This document shows positions 17,779 to 27,347 of a stretch of DNA of 64,000 nt, one piece after another. Source of the DNA: Sphingobacteriia bacterium (GTDB lineage: Bacteria; Bacteroidota; Bacteroidia; Chitinophagales; Chitinophagaceae); the NCBI GenBank assembly GCA_004294135.1, contig RDZY01000009.1:78693-142692 (forward strand), given 5' to 3'. The notes under the pieces were generated by a model. The model searched no databases. It saw only the letters and a program-made list of their open reading frames with translations, and had not been told where the DNA came from. Made by a program: the position numbers and the translations under genes. The first letter of the stretch is position 1, and each line of letters starts with the position of its first letter.

Positions 17779-19194
17779 CTACCAACCACCGCCAACGGAT
17801 TTGTAAAGGTTAATATTTACTTGCTGCTGTTGTTTGCAATTTTGCAATAAATCTAATTTGGCTTGTAACAAATTTGATTGTGCTACCAGCACTTCTAAGT
17901 AATTAATGCGATTGTTTTGAAATAATAAATCTGAAAATTTTATGGCACTGCTCAAAACAGCAACTTCTTGTTTTTTTAGATCAATAATTTCGTCAAGCAA
18001 AGCAATACTTTTCATTTGGGTATATACTTCGGTAAAAGCGGTCAATACCGTTTCTTGATAATTATACAAAGCCGTAAGTTGTAATGCACTTGCTGTATTA
18101 AATTCTGCTTTAATGGCTGACTTGTTTAAAAGTGGTGCAACAATACCTCCTAATAAATTATATGCAATAGAGGGGGCACTGAATAATAATGTGGAACTAT
18201 ACCCTTGTAGACCTAATCTTCCGCCTATAGAAAAGGAGGGATAAAAAGCAGCTTTTGCGGCATTGATATCTGCACGGCTGGCAATTAATACTTGCTCAGC
18301 TGCGCGAATATCCGATCTATTTTGTAATAGTTGTGAAGGAATGCCCTCACTGATTTTTTGCACCAACCAGTTGTCAATATCAATTGTATTGCGTTTTATA
18401 GATTGAGGATAACGACCCAATAATAAATTAATATTGCTTTCAATATTTAAAATATTTTCGGTTAATTCTGTTGTAGAAACCTTAGCATTTAAAATTTGCG
18501 CCTCAAACTGTTTCACTGCAAACTCATTAGTTTTGTTGCCTTCTTTTAAAACTTTTGTAACTGCTAAAAATTGTTCCTGTAAAATAATACTATTTTTTAG
18601 TATCTCAGTTTGCTTATCCAAAGCCATTAACACATAATAGTTGCTTGCAACTTCAGCAATCAGGTTTGTTACCAACCAATTTTTTCCTTCTACACTTGCT
18701 AAATATCTTGCTTGTGCAGCTTGTTTCTTGTTTTTGAGTTTGCCCCAAATATCTACTTCCCAATTGCTGCTAAAGCCAATTAAAAAATCTGGTAAGTGTT
18801 GAGGTATAATTTTACCATCAACAATTTCTGTGGTTTTATTACCAGCCCATTCTTGGGTGTAATTGCCATACTTGGTAATGCCTGCACCTAAGTTTGCAGT
18901 TACAGTTGGCTTTAATAAACCTTTGTTGTATAGCAAGCTGGCTTTAGTAATTTGTATGTTTTGATAGGCTGTTAAAACATCTAAATTATTTTGAAGTGCT
19001 GTATCAATTAATGCAATTAAATATTTGTCTTTAAAAAAATCTTTCCAATTTTTTTTAGCTTTATTAGTGCTGTCTGTTTGAGTTGCAAATTTATCAGGCA
19101 TTGGTAGTAATGCTCTTTCGATGGGCAGTTGTATTGTTTTACAGCCAATGGTTAATATGGTTATAGATAAATAAAATATATAATTAATTTTCAT
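17779..19194 (-). CDS. NodT-family outer-membrane efflux lipoprotein
   Basis: TolC-like channel of the second RND system. Lipobox SITILTIGC (Cys at 18). Two homologous halves with characteristic segments WEVDIWGKLKNKKQAAQARYLAS, LLLGRYP and the later ASRADINAAKAAFYPSFSIGG, all typical of the NodT efflux outer-membrane factor family. 471 residues is normal. It starts 8 nt after the CorC-like gene and is the last gene of the operon MFP-RND-CorC-OMF. Confidence 0.92.
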   Translation of the reverse strand: MKINYIFYLSITILTIGCKTIQLPIERALLPMPDKFATQTDSTNKAKKNWKDFFKDKYLIALIDTALQNNLDVLTAYQNIQITKASLLYNKGLLKPTVTANLGAGITKYGNYTQEWAGNKTTEIVDGKIIPQHLPDFLIGFSSNWEVDIWGKLKNKKQAAQARYLASVEGKNWLVTNLIAEVASNYYVLMALDKQTEILKNSIILQEQFLAVTKVLKEGNKTNEFAVKQFEAQILNAKVSTTELTENILNIESNINLLLGRYPQSIKRNTIDIDNWLVQKISEGIPSQLLQNRSDIRAAEQVLIASRADINAAKAAFYPSFSIGGRLGLQGYSSTLLFSAPSIAYNLLGGIVAPLLNKSAIKAEFNTASALQLTALYNYQETVLTAFTEVYTQMKSIALLDEIIDLKKQEVAVLSSAIKFSDLLFQNNRINYLEVLVAQSNLLQAKLDLLQNCKQQQQVNINLYKSVGGGW

Positions 19195-19202
19195 TGTTAA
19201 AA

Positions 19203-20477
19203 TTATTTTTTTGTGACTAAAACTTTATCGATCCTTTGTCCATCCTTGTCAATTATTTCAAGAATATAATCATCAATTATTAGCCGATCGCCTACATTGG
19301 GCAGTTGGTTATTTTTATAAATAATAAATCCTGCAACAGTGGTAAACTTATTTTGACTTTCGTCATTAAAATCTATTTTAAAAAACTTTGCAAACTCAAT
19401 GAAAGAGTACTGCCCATCTACCAGCCAACTACTGTCATTTCGTCGGGTAATTTGATATTCATCTTGGTCATTTTCTGTAACATCACCAACTAAAGCATCT
19501 ACCACATCATCCATTGTAACAATGCCGGTATTAGTACCAAATTCGTTTACCACAATACCATAATGTGTCTTGTGTTTTTTAAACATTTCGAGCACTTTAT
19601 AGGCATAGGTATTTTCGTTAAAGTAAAGTGGGGTTTTAATAAAGTCCTGAATAGAAAATTGTTCTTCGGTAGTGGGGGTAAATAAATCTTTCAGTAGAAT
19701 AATGCCTACAATATCTTCTAAGCTATTACCAGTACATACAGGATAGGCAGAATGTTTTTCTTGATTTATTTTTCCTTTAATTTCTTCCCAAGTATCAGTG
19801 GTGGTGAAATACACTATTTCGCTACGGTGTGTAAACAATGTATTTACTTTTCTATCGCCCAATTCAAAAACACGAGCCACAATATCGTGTTCTATATCCT
19901 GTATTTCACCACTTTCGGCACTTTCTTTAATAATCGATTTTATTTCCTCTTCACTTACTTTATTATCAGTTGATTTTTTAATGCCCATCAATTTTAAAAG
20001 CAGATTGTTTGAGTTAGTAAGTAGCCACACAAAAGGCGATGTAATGATGGATAGCATTTTCATTGGCATTGCCAACATCATTGCAATTGGTTCGGGAAAA
20101 GTCATCCCTAATCTCTTGGGCAATAATTCACCCAAAACAATAGATAAATAGGTTACAAAAACAACTATTACGCCTGTAGCAATGGGATGAGCATAGGGCT
20201 GCATTAGCTTATATTGCGATAAAAAATTACTTACGTTAGTAGTCAGATTTTCGCCACTATACACACCCAGCAAAATGCCAATTAGTGTAATACCAATTTG
20301 AACAGTAGATAAAAACTTGGTTGGATTTTCTGATAATTCCAACGCTGTTTTTGCTGCTTTCCTGCCTTTCTTTTTGGCACTTTCTAATTTGAATTTACTT
20401 GAAGAAACCAACGACATTTCGCTCATTGAGAAAATGCCATTGAGCAGTACCAGTGCAATAATAATTAGTATTTCCAT
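19203..20477 (-). CDS. CorC/HlyC-type CNNM membrane protein (DUF21-CBS pair-CorC domain)
   Basis: Membrane protein implicated in Mg/Co ion homeostasis. Order: DUF21 membrane domain (residues ~1-180) with GIFSMSEMSLVSSSKFKLE and GITLIGILLGVYSGE; two CBS motifs (~200-325) including MDDVVDALVGDV; and a C-terminal CorC_HlyC domain (~345-424) with DSSWLVDGQYSFIEFAKFF. 424 residues, typical. Spacing is 3 nt after the RND stop and 8 nt before the NodT gene, so it is embedded in the efflux operon. That position is unusual. Confidence 0.92.
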   Translation of the reverse strand: MEILIIIALVLLNGIFSMSEMSLVSSSKFKLESAKKKGRKAAKTALELSENPTKFLSTVQIGITLIGILLGVYSGENLTTNVSNFLSQYKLMQPYAHPIATGVIVVFVTYLSIVLGELLPKRLGMTFPEPIAMMLAMPMKMLSIITSPFVWLLTNSNNLLLKLMGIKKSTDNKVSEEEIKSIIKESAESGEIQDIEHDIVARVFELGDRKVNTLFTHRSEIVYFTTTDTWEEIKGKINQEKHSAYPVCTGNSLEDIVGIILLKDLFTPTTEEQFSIQDFIKTPLYFNENTYAYKVLEMFKKHKTHYGIVVNEFGTNTGIVTMDDVVDALVGDVTENDQDEYQITRRNDSSWLVDGQYSFIEFAKFFKIDFNDESQNKFTTVAGFIIYKNNQLPNVGDRLIIDDYILEIIDKDGQRIDKVLVTKK

Positions 20478-20480
20478 AAC

Positions 20481-23400
20481 TTAAATTGTTTCTGTGTAAG
20501 GTATTTCTTCGGCTTCTTTTTTAGTAAATTTTTCTGCAAGGGTGGCAAAAATATAGTACAAGCCTGGCACTATGATTACGCCAAACAGGGTGCCCAATAA
20601 CATTCCACCTGCTGCTGCCGAACCAATGGTTCTATTACCTACTGCACCTGCACCATTGGCAAACATCAATGGAATTAAACCTGCCACAAACGCAAAGGAA
20701 GTCATTAAAATGGGGCGTAAACGTAAAGTTGCTGCTTCAAGGGCTGCTTTAAAAGGCGTAGCTCCTTCTTTGTGTTTTATGGTTGCAAATTCAATAATTA
20801 GAATCGCATTTTTTCCCAATAAACCTATCAACATAATCATTGCTACCTGTGCATAGATATTGTTTTCTAAACCCAGCATCCATAGAAATAAAAATGCACC
20901 GAATATACCTGTGGGCAAAGAAAGTATTACAGGCAAGGGCAATAGGAAACTTTCGTATTGTGCTGCCAATAGTAAGTACACAAAAATTAAGCAAATCAAA
21001 AAAACATAAATAGCTTCATTGCCGGTAGCTACTTCATCTCTTGTAATGCCAGCCCAGTCTATATCAAAGCCTTTGGGTAATTTGGTTGCAGCTACTTCTT
21101 GTATAGCTTTAATGGCATCGCCACTGCTATAACCTGCTTTGGCTTCACCATTTAATTCTGCCGAAGGGAACATATTGTAACGTGTTATTTGGTCAACGCC
21201 ATATACTTTTTCCATACTCATAAAAGCAGATACCGGCACCATTTCATCTCTGTTATTTTTTACATACAGTTTCAAAATATCGTCTGGCTTTGCCCTGTAT
21301 TGTGGCAGGGCTTGCACCATTACTTTATAGGTTTGTCCAAACTTGATAAAGTTGGTAGCATACTCACTGCCTAATAAGGTTTGCAAGCTGCCCATTACAT
21401 TATTGGTAGTTACCCCTTTTTGTGCAGCAGCATCTTCATCTATATGTAGCAGGAACTGTGGAAAGCTGGCATCAAAGATTGAGAAGGCAGAACCGATTTC
21501 GGGTCTTGCTTTAAGGTCGGCAATGAATTTATTGGTTACGATTTCCTGATTTTTGAGATTACCTTGCCCAGTTTTATCGAGCAAACGCAATTCAAAGCCA
21601 CTTGCATTTCCATAACCTGGCACGGCAGGTGGTGGGAAAAATTCTAATTTGGCTGCTTTAATCTGTTTGGTTTTTTCTTTTAGTTCGCGAATCAAGTCAG
21701 TAACAGATTTTGATCGTTCCTCCCATTTTTTCAGGTTGATTAAAAGTGTTCCATAAGTTGCACCTGTACCATCACTCAAAATATTTGTACCTGATAAACT
21801 GGTTACACTTTCTATTCCTTCTATTTTTTGTGCAATTTTTTGAATGTCGTTTACTACAACTTTGGTTCTTTCCATAGTAGCACCTGCAGGGGTTGTAACA
21901 CTAATATAAAAAGTTCCTTGGTCTTCGTTGGGAATAAAGCCAGAAGGGACAAATTTGGTTAATATACCTGTGGAAAAACAGAAGATAAGCAATACCGCAA
22001 TGGTTACTATTTTCCTGTTTATAATTTTAGAAAGCAGGTTTTTATATTTTCCTAGAATGCGGTCGTAAACGCTATTGAACCCATCAAAAAAACGGTTCAA
22101 TACGTTTTTGCTTTTATATTGATGATGATTGTTTTTTAAAAATAAAGCACAAAGGGCAGGAGTTAATGTTAGAGCACCTAAGCCAGAAAGTACTATTGAA
22201 ATTGCCATTGTAATGGAAAACTGTTTGTAAAAAATACCTGCTGGTCCACTTAAAAAGGCAGTTGGTATAAATACTGCACTCATTACCAAAGTAATGGCAA
22301 TAATTGCCCCACTTATTTCCTTCATTGCAGCTTCAGTTGCCCGTCTGGCTGTTAGTCCCTTTTCCATTTTGGCGTGTACCGCTTCTACAACCACAATAGC
22401 ATCATCTATCACAATGCCAATTGCTAAAACCAAAGCAAATAAGGTAATTAGGTTTAGCGAAAATCCAAAAAATTGCATAAAGCAAAATGTACCTATTAAT
22501 GAAACGGGCACTGTTACAGCAGGAATAATGGTAGAACGCCAATCCTGTAAAAACAAAAACACTACCAACGACACCAATAAAAACGCCTCTATCAAAGTCT
22601 TAATTACTTCGTGAACCGAAGCATCTAAAAACCTTGACACATCATAGCTTACTTCGTAATCCATTCCTTTTTGAAAAGTGCTTGCTCTTAATTCTGTCAA
22701 TCGTTTTTTTACGGCTGTAATTACTTCGCTTGCATTGGAACCTGGTAATTGTTTAAGCATTATGGATGCAGTTGGCTTGCCATTTAGTTTGGCTTCTACA
22801 TCAAAATAAGTTGTACCAAATTCTACCTGAGCAATGTCTTTTATTTTTAAAATTTGTCCTGCCGTGGTAGATTTAATGGATATGTTTTCGTATTGCTCCT
22901 TGGTATTAAATTTACCTGTGAACTTTACTACATATTGCATTGCCTGCGCTTCCTTGTCGCTGCTTTCGCCAATCTTTCCCGGTGCCGCTTCAATATTTTG
23001 TTCTTCCAGTGATTTCATCACATCATCAACCGACATATTATAAGTAAGCATCTTATCAGGCTTTAGCCAAATACGCATGGCATATTCCCTAGCACCCACA
23101 ATATCGGCATAGCCAACCCCTTTAATACGCTTTAATTCTGCCAGTAAATTTATATCGGCAAAATTGTATAGAAATTTTTCTGTGACAGAAGTATCGGTAC
23201 TGTAAATGTTTAAATACAGCAACATTGCGTTTTCTTCTTTGGCAATTTTAACACCGTTTTTTATTACCTCCGATGGCAATTCTCCCATTACGGCAGCAAC
23301 TCTATTTTGAATATTCACAGCAGCTATATCTGGGTTAGTTCCTACTTCGTGAATGATTTGAATTACACCAACACCATCATTACCCGCATCGGTACTCATA

Positions 23401-23630
23401 TATTTCATACCGGGCACACCGTTAATTGCTCTTTCAAGAGTTACTAAAGCTGCTTTTACAACAGTTTCAGCATTTGCACCAGTATATTCTACTGTTACGT
23501 TTACCTCGGGTGGTGCAATGCTTGGGAATAATGTCATTGGTAATTTTAGCATTGCTAAAATGCCCAGCAAGACTATAATAATAGATATTACAACAGATAA
23601 TACGGGTCGGTGAATAAACTTCGTTGTCAT
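20481..23630 (-). CDS. HAE1/AcrB-family RND multidrug efflux pump
   Basis: Proton-driven tripartite pump transporter. N-terminus FIHRPVLSVVISIIIVLLG and LFPSIAPPEVNVTVEYTGA are standard for AcrB/HAE1. Membrane segment 4 reads ALVLAIGIVIDDAIVVVEAV with the paired aspartates of proton relay, and the PAVTVPVSLIGTF motif precedes it. 1049 residues. Directly preceded (4-nt gap) by its adaptor gene and followed by corC-like and NodT genes. The substrate is likely organic or amphiphilic, but this is family-level inference. Confidence 0.95.
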   Translation of the reverse strand: MTTKFIHRPVLSVVISIIIVLLGILAMLKLPMTLFPSIAPPEVNVTVEYTGANAETVVKAALVTLERAINGVPGMKYMSTDAGNDGVGVIQIIHEVGTNPDIAAVNIQNRVAAVMGELPSEVIKNGVKIAKEENAMLLYLNIYSTDTSVTEKFLYNFADINLLAELKRIKGVGYADIVGAREYAMRIWLKPDKMLTYNMSVDDVMKSLEEQNIEAAPGKIGESSDKEAQAMQYVVKFTGKFNTKEQYENISIKSTTAGQILKIKDIAQVEFGTTYFDVEAKLNGKPTASIMLKQLPGSNASEVITAVKKRLTELRASTFQKGMDYEVSYDVSRFLDASVHEVIKTLIEAFLLVSLVVFLFLQDWRSTIIPAVTVPVSLIGTFCFMQFFGFSLNLITLFALVLAIGIVIDDAIVVVEAVHAKMEKGLTARRATEAAMKEISGAIIAITLVMSAVFIPTAFLSGPAGIFYKQFSITMAISIVLSGLGALTLTPALCALFLKNNHHQYKSKNVLNRFFDGFNSVYDRILGKYKNLLSKIINRKIVTIAVLLIFCFSTGILTKFVPSGFIPNEDQGTFYISVTTPAGATMERTKVVVNDIQKIAQKIEGIESVTSLSGTNILSDGTGATYGTLLINLKKWEERSKSVTDLIRELKEKTKQIKAAKLEFFPPPAVPGYGNASGFELRLLDKTGQGNLKNQEIVTNKFIADLKARPEIGSAFSIFDASFPQFLLHIDEDAAAQKGVTTNNVMGSLQTLLGSEYATNFIKFGQTYKVMVQALPQYRAKPDDILKLYVKNNRDEMVPVSAFMSMEKVYGVDQITRYNMFPSAELNGEAKAGYSSGDAIKAIQEVAATKLPKGFDIDWAGITRDEVATGNEAIYVFLICLIFVYLLLAAQYESFLLPLPVILSLPTGIFGAFLFLWMLGLENNIYAQVAMIMLIGLLGKNAILIIEFATIKHKEGATPFKAALEAATLRLRPILMTSFAFVAGLIPLMFANGAGAVGNRTIGSAAAGGMLLGTLFGVIIVPGLYYIFATLAEKFTKKEAEEIPYTETI

Positions 23631-23634
23631 CGTA

Positions 23635-24771
23635 TTATTGTTGTTTTTGAGGTTTAGAAATTTGGTTAAAGTCTTTCAATTCAGGAATGATTGCATCACC
23701 TTCTTTTACTAATTGTACACCATCGTACAGCACTTTGTCTTTGGCAGATAAACCTTCTTTAACAACATACATATTGGCTAAACGCATTTGAGGAATAATT
23801 TTACGTTGCTCTACAATATTCTTTTCATTTACCACATATACATATAGGTTTTCCTGTACATCAAACGTAGATTGCTGTGGAATAAGAATGGCTTTAGAAA
23901 GAATATTACTAACCAAAATTTTGCCCGATGAACCGTGTTTTAACCATTTTTGGGTATTGGGAAATTTTGCCCTAAAAGAGAGATTACCGGTAGCTGGATT
24001 TATTTCGCCGTCAATCGTTTCAATAATACCTTTTTGTGGCAATATATTACCATTGGATAGTTTTAGCTGAACAATATTATTCTTGGTATTTTGGGTAATA
24101 TATTTTAAATAGTCGTTTTCCGACACGTTGAAATAAACATACATTTCTGTATTATTAGAAATGGAAGTGAGCAATGCACCTTCTTCAATTAATGCACCCA
24201 CTTTGTTTGGAATACGATTGATAACCCCACTAAAAGGTGCTTTGATTTCTGTAAAACTTAAATTAAGATTGGCTAATTTTATGGTAGCATTTGCTTCCTG
24301 AATTTTTGCAAGCACCGCCTCTTTTTTAGATTTTGCCAATTCCAATTCTGCTCTGGAAACTACATTGTTTTCCGTTAAAATGGTAGCACTTTTTATTTCA
24401 ACCTCTGCCTGTTTCAGTTCGGCTTGTGCTACTGCAAGCTGTGCTTTTGCTTTTAAAATTTCTTGTTTGTATTCGCTGCAATTGAGTGAGAAAAGTAATT
24501 GACCTTGGCTTACTGTTTTACCTTCATCTACATAAAGTTTTTCAATAAAGCCTTTGACCCTAGCCCTTAACTCTACGTTTTGAATAGCTTGTATTTCTGC
24601 AACATATTCTTGTATGTAGTTAGAATCTGCAATAATTGGATTGATAACGGTATATTTTTCTTTTATTTCTTGTTTCTTGATTGATTTATTAGAACAAGCT
24701 ATGATGCACATACAAATTGTACATACTACTACTGATTGCAAACTATTTGCAATGCGATATTTGAATTTCAT
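23635..24771 (-). CDS. AcrA-type periplasmic adaptor (MFP) lipoprotein
   Basis: Membrane-fusion partner of the HAE1 pump. Probable lipobox VCTICMCIIAC near residue 26; then VELRARVKGFIEKLYVDEGKTV (first half of the lipoyl domain), a helical hairpin rich in Ala/Glu/Lys (~95-160), AELELAKSKKEAVLAKI, and LSFTEIKAPFSGVINRI (second lipoyl half), all canonical. 378 residues. First gene of the MFP-RND-CorC-OMF operon proper, with a 108-nt gap to the upstream small secreted protein. Confidence 0.93.
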   Translation of the reverse strand: MKFKYRIANSLQSVVVCTICMCIIACSNKSIKKQEIKEKYTVINPIIADSNYIQEYVAEIQAIQNVELRARVKGFIEKLYVDEGKTVSQGQLLFSLNCSEYKQEILKAKAQLAVAQAELKQAEVEIKSATILTENNVVSRAELELAKSKKEAVLAKIQEANATIKLANLNLSFTEIKAPFSGVINRIPNKVGALIEEGALLTSISNNTEMYVYFNVSENDYLKYITQNTKNNIVQLKLSNGNILPQKGIIETIDGEINPATGNLSFRAKFPNTQKWLKHGSSGKILVSNILSKAILIPQQSTFDVQENLYVYVVNEKNIVEQRKIIPQMRLANMYVVKEGLSAKDKVLYDGVQLVKEGDAIIPELKDFNQISKPQKQQ

Positions 24772-24879
24772 TTTTGTTTTTTTGCTTAGATTATTTTACA
24801 CGTTTATAGTTCAACGTAAATGAATACGCCAATTGAGCATAAATTATCATATACTCAAATTGCTAAATGTTTAAAATAA

Positions 24880-25248
24880 TTAAGCCTCGGGTGGTGGGGA
24901 TTCAATGTCGAAGAAAATCGAATTGATTTGGCAGTACGTAAAAAAAGAGAATTTTTGTGTACTATTTTCTAAAAACTTATGTTTTGAAATGTAATCCGAA
25001 AAATTTAGGAGCCTTGGACAAGTAGTGAGATAATTGAAAGTTATTTGAGAATCATTTGCCATATCATCATCTTCATCGTCAGCGGTAGTATCTATACCTA
25101 AGGCAACACTGATAAATTCGTATACGGTGTTTATATCTTCAACTTGGCTGTCTGTAGCTGCACTATACATATCTGCCTCATCTAAATGGGGAATAAGTGC
25201 GATATTTAAATGTGAAATAATTAATATAAATATAAGAATTTTTCGCAT
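24880..25248 (-). CDS. Small secreted acidic protein of unknown function heading the HAE1 operon
   Basis: 122 residues. Signal peptide MRKILIFILIISHLNIAL, then a polar segment with an acidic cluster TTADDEDDDMANDS (~54-67), then an aromatic C-terminal half ending FFDIESPPPEA. No domain recognised. The layout parallels the His-rich protein at 17210-17611: signal peptide, charged tract, aromatic tail, PP..A end, and first position before an RND efflux operon, with a similar TATCTTT promoter element. An acidic metal- or cation-sensing role is conceivable but not shown. Confidence 0.68.
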   Translation of the reverse strand: MRKILIFILIISHLNIALIPHLDEADMYSAATDSQVEDINTVYEFISVALGIDTTADDEDDDMANDSQITFNYLTTCPRLLNFSDYISKHKFLENSTQKFSFFTYCQINSIFFDIESPPPEA

Positions 25249-25253
25249 TGCAG

Positions 25254-25261
25254 TAAAGATA
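25254..25261 (-). promoter_or_regulatory. Possible -7 element TATCTTTA
   Basis: Seven of eight matches to TAnnTTTG on the minus strand, 5 nt upstream of the ATG at 25248. It closely resembles the element before the His-rich protein at 17611. Confidence 0.4.
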
Positions 25262-25354
25262 AGTCATTAAAAAATACTCCAAGATTATTTTAATATTAGT
25301 TTTAATTACGCTTTCTTATACAAGATATCCCAAGACCAACCAATTAGAATTACC

Positions 25355-26680
25355 TCATTCAACTGCCAATGGCATTTCTACCGTAAAAGTGGTTCCTTTA
25401 CCCAGCGTACTTTCTACTTTTATTTTGCCATTATGTGCATCAATAACCGTCTTCACGTAACTCATGCCCAATCCAAATCCCTTTACATTGTGAATATTGC
25501 CAGTATGCGCACGGAAAAACTTTTCAAAAACCCTTTTGGTAGTCTCTTTATTCATGCCAATTCCATTGTCTTCTATTCTAATCACCAAATGCTTTTTGGT
25601 TGCATGGGTAGCAATGGTAATTTGCAGGCTCTCGGTGGAATATTTAATAGCATTATCAACCAAATTAGAAATTAAATTACTAAAATGCACTTCATCTCCA
25701 TTTATATGGTCGTTGCTTGCATTCAACAACAACTGAATCTTACCATCCCTGTCTTGCAACTGTAGTTTAAAATTACTAATCGTTTGTTCAATAATAGCGT
25801 GAACAGAGAGTTCGGAAAGCTTTAAAACCAGTCGCTGCTTTTCTATAAAAGCAGCTTGCAGTATGGTTTCCACATGTTTGTTCATGCGGGTATTCTCTTC
25901 TTTAATAATATTACTAAAATAAGTTGCTTTCTCTCTATTGTTTTGTACTTTTTCATTCCGCAGTGCGTCTACTGCCAATGAAATAGTAGCCAACGGAGTT
26001 TTAAATTCATGCGTCATATTATTGATGAAATCACTCTTAATTTGAGAAAGTTTTTTCTGATACAATAACGACTTTACCGTGATATAAAAAGCCGCAATAA
26101 TCACCAACATAAATGCGATCGCTCCCACAATAATCCAGCGCAATGAAGCCCATACTTGTTGCTCAATATTGGGGACAATAATAATGAGTTTTTCTAAGGC
26201 AGGTATGGTTTCAATTTCTGTATTCTCAGGCAATATTGCACAATAAACTGTTAGATTATTAATGGTATCCCAAAATTCTTTTTCATAACCTATAGAAAAC
26301 ATTTCATAATCATCGTTCGGGTTGGTTACCGCAAATTCAAACTTTAATTTATTTAAGTTTCTTGCGTCAAATGCATTTCGAATTTTATTTTGAATTTCGA
26401 CTGCCGCAAATTTTTCTTCTACCGTGGGTTGCCTAAAAAAATTAAGCGGAAAATTCCTGCCTAATGACAAGCTACTTCTTCCCGACAATTTGAGTGTTTG
26501 ACCACTATGGGTCTGCCTTCCCAATTCGTTTGCTACCGAAACACCTGCTTCATGTATTTTGTTGTTGAGCTGTGTTTTAGTTACTTCTAAAAGATTTTGG
26601 AACCAAGAGACCTGCAACAGAAAAAGTCCCAATAGGGAGAGTGTAATCAGTATAATAATAGCGGGGAAAGTTCTCTTCAT
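25355..26680 (-). CDS. Membrane sensor histidine kinase (no adjacent response regulator)
   Basis: Two membrane spans (about 5-24 and 185-210) flank a ~160-residue extracytoplasmic sensor. H-box FINNMTHEFKTPLATISLAV, N-box LISNLVDNAIKYS, G1 IEDNGIGM, F-box FEKFFRA and G2 GFGLGMSYVKTVIDAHNGKI are all intact, so it should be an active HisKA-HATPase kinase. 441 residues. It is followed downstream only by the small secreted protein of the efflux operon; no response regulator gene exists in the window. Control of the efflux genes is a guess from position. Confidence 0.92.
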   Translation of the reverse strand: MKRTFPAIIILITLSLLGLFLLQVSWFQNLLEVTKTQLNNKIHEAGVSVANELGRQTHSGQTLKLSGRSSLSLGRNFPLNFFRQPTVEEKFAAVEIQNKIRNAFDARNLNKLKFEFAVTNPNDDYEMFSIGYEKEFWDTINNLTVYCAILPENTEIETIPALEKLIIIVPNIEQQVWASLRWIIVGAIAFMLVIIAAFYITVKSLLYQKKLSQIKSDFINNMTHEFKTPLATISLAVDALRNEKVQNNREKATYFSNIIKEENTRMNKHVETILQAAFIEKQRLVLKLSELSVHAIIEQTISNFKLQLQDRDGKIQLLLNASNDHINGDEVHFSNLISNLVDNAIKYSTESLQITIATHATKKHLVIRIEDNGIGMNKETTKRVFEKFFRAHTGNIHNVKGFGLGMSYVKTVIDAHNGKIKVESTLGKGTTFTVEMPLAVE

Positions 26681-26687
26681 TGTGTTA

Positions 26688-26695
26688 CAAATATA
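26688..26695 (-). promoter_or_regulatory. -7 promoter element TATATTTG for the histidine kinase gene
   Basis: Perfect TAnnTTTG match on the minus strand with a TTG about 21 nt upstream as -33 candidate. Only 7 nt separate it from the ATG, implying a nearly leaderless transcript. Confidence 0.5.
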
Positions 26696-26798
26696 CTTTT
26701 AATTGTCCCTTTTTTCCAACACCAACTCCTTGACTATATTTTTTAACTTGCCATTGGGCTTTGTTTTTTTAAAATAAATTCCTTTCTTTTGTTATTCT

Positions 26799-27347
26799 AT
26801 GGAAATTATACCCGGCATATTACTGTTATCAGACCCTTTTTTAAAAGACCCAAATTTTGTGCGCTCGGTGGTACTGGTATGCGAGCACAATGAAGAAGGT
26901 AGCTTTGGCTTTGTGTTGAGTAAACAAACCACCTATACATTGGGCGAATTGGTAGAACAAGCAGCAGGAATTAATATTCCAGTATATGAAGGTGGCCCTG
27001 TTGAAAAGAATACCCTTCATTTTATTCACCAGCAGCCTGATATTGCGGGCGAATCTGTGGAAGTGAAAAAAGGAATTTATTGGGGTGGAAATTTTGAGCA
27101 GGTGGTAGCAGCATTGAGAAGTGGATATTTAAAACCCACCGATATTAGGTTCTTCATGGGTTATAGCGGATGGAGTGCAAAGCAGCTTGAGGAAGAATAC
27201 GAAGAAAAAAGCTGGATCTTGGCAGATGCCAGTCCAGCTACTATTTTTTCCACTAAAGAAGGGGAACTTTGGAAACAAAGCCTCCAGGATTTAGGAGGCG
27301 AGTACGCTAGGATGATTCATTATCCCAACGACCCCCAGTTGAATTAA
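26799..27347 (+). CDS. yqgE: YqgE/AlgH family protein (UPF0301)
   Basis: Small cytoplasmic protein of the AlgH/UPF0301 family; its molecular role is not well established. Family motifs at the N-terminus: PGILLLSDPFLKDPNFVRSVV and EGSFGFVLSK; then VYEGGPVEKNTLHFIH and FFMGYSGWSAKQLEEE. 182 residues, normal. Its TAA stop overlaps the convergent atpC stop by 4 nt (27344-27347), leaving no room for a terminator between the two genes. Confidence 0.94.
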   Translation: MEIIPGILLLSDPFLKDPNFVRSVVLVCEHNEEGSFGFVLSKQTTYTLGELVEQAAGINIPVYEGGPVEKNTLHFIHQQPDIAGESVEVKKGIYWGGNFEQVVAALRSGYLKPTDIRFFMGYSGWSAKQLEEEYEEKSWILADASPATIFSTKEGELWKQSLQDLGGEYARMIHYPNDPQLN

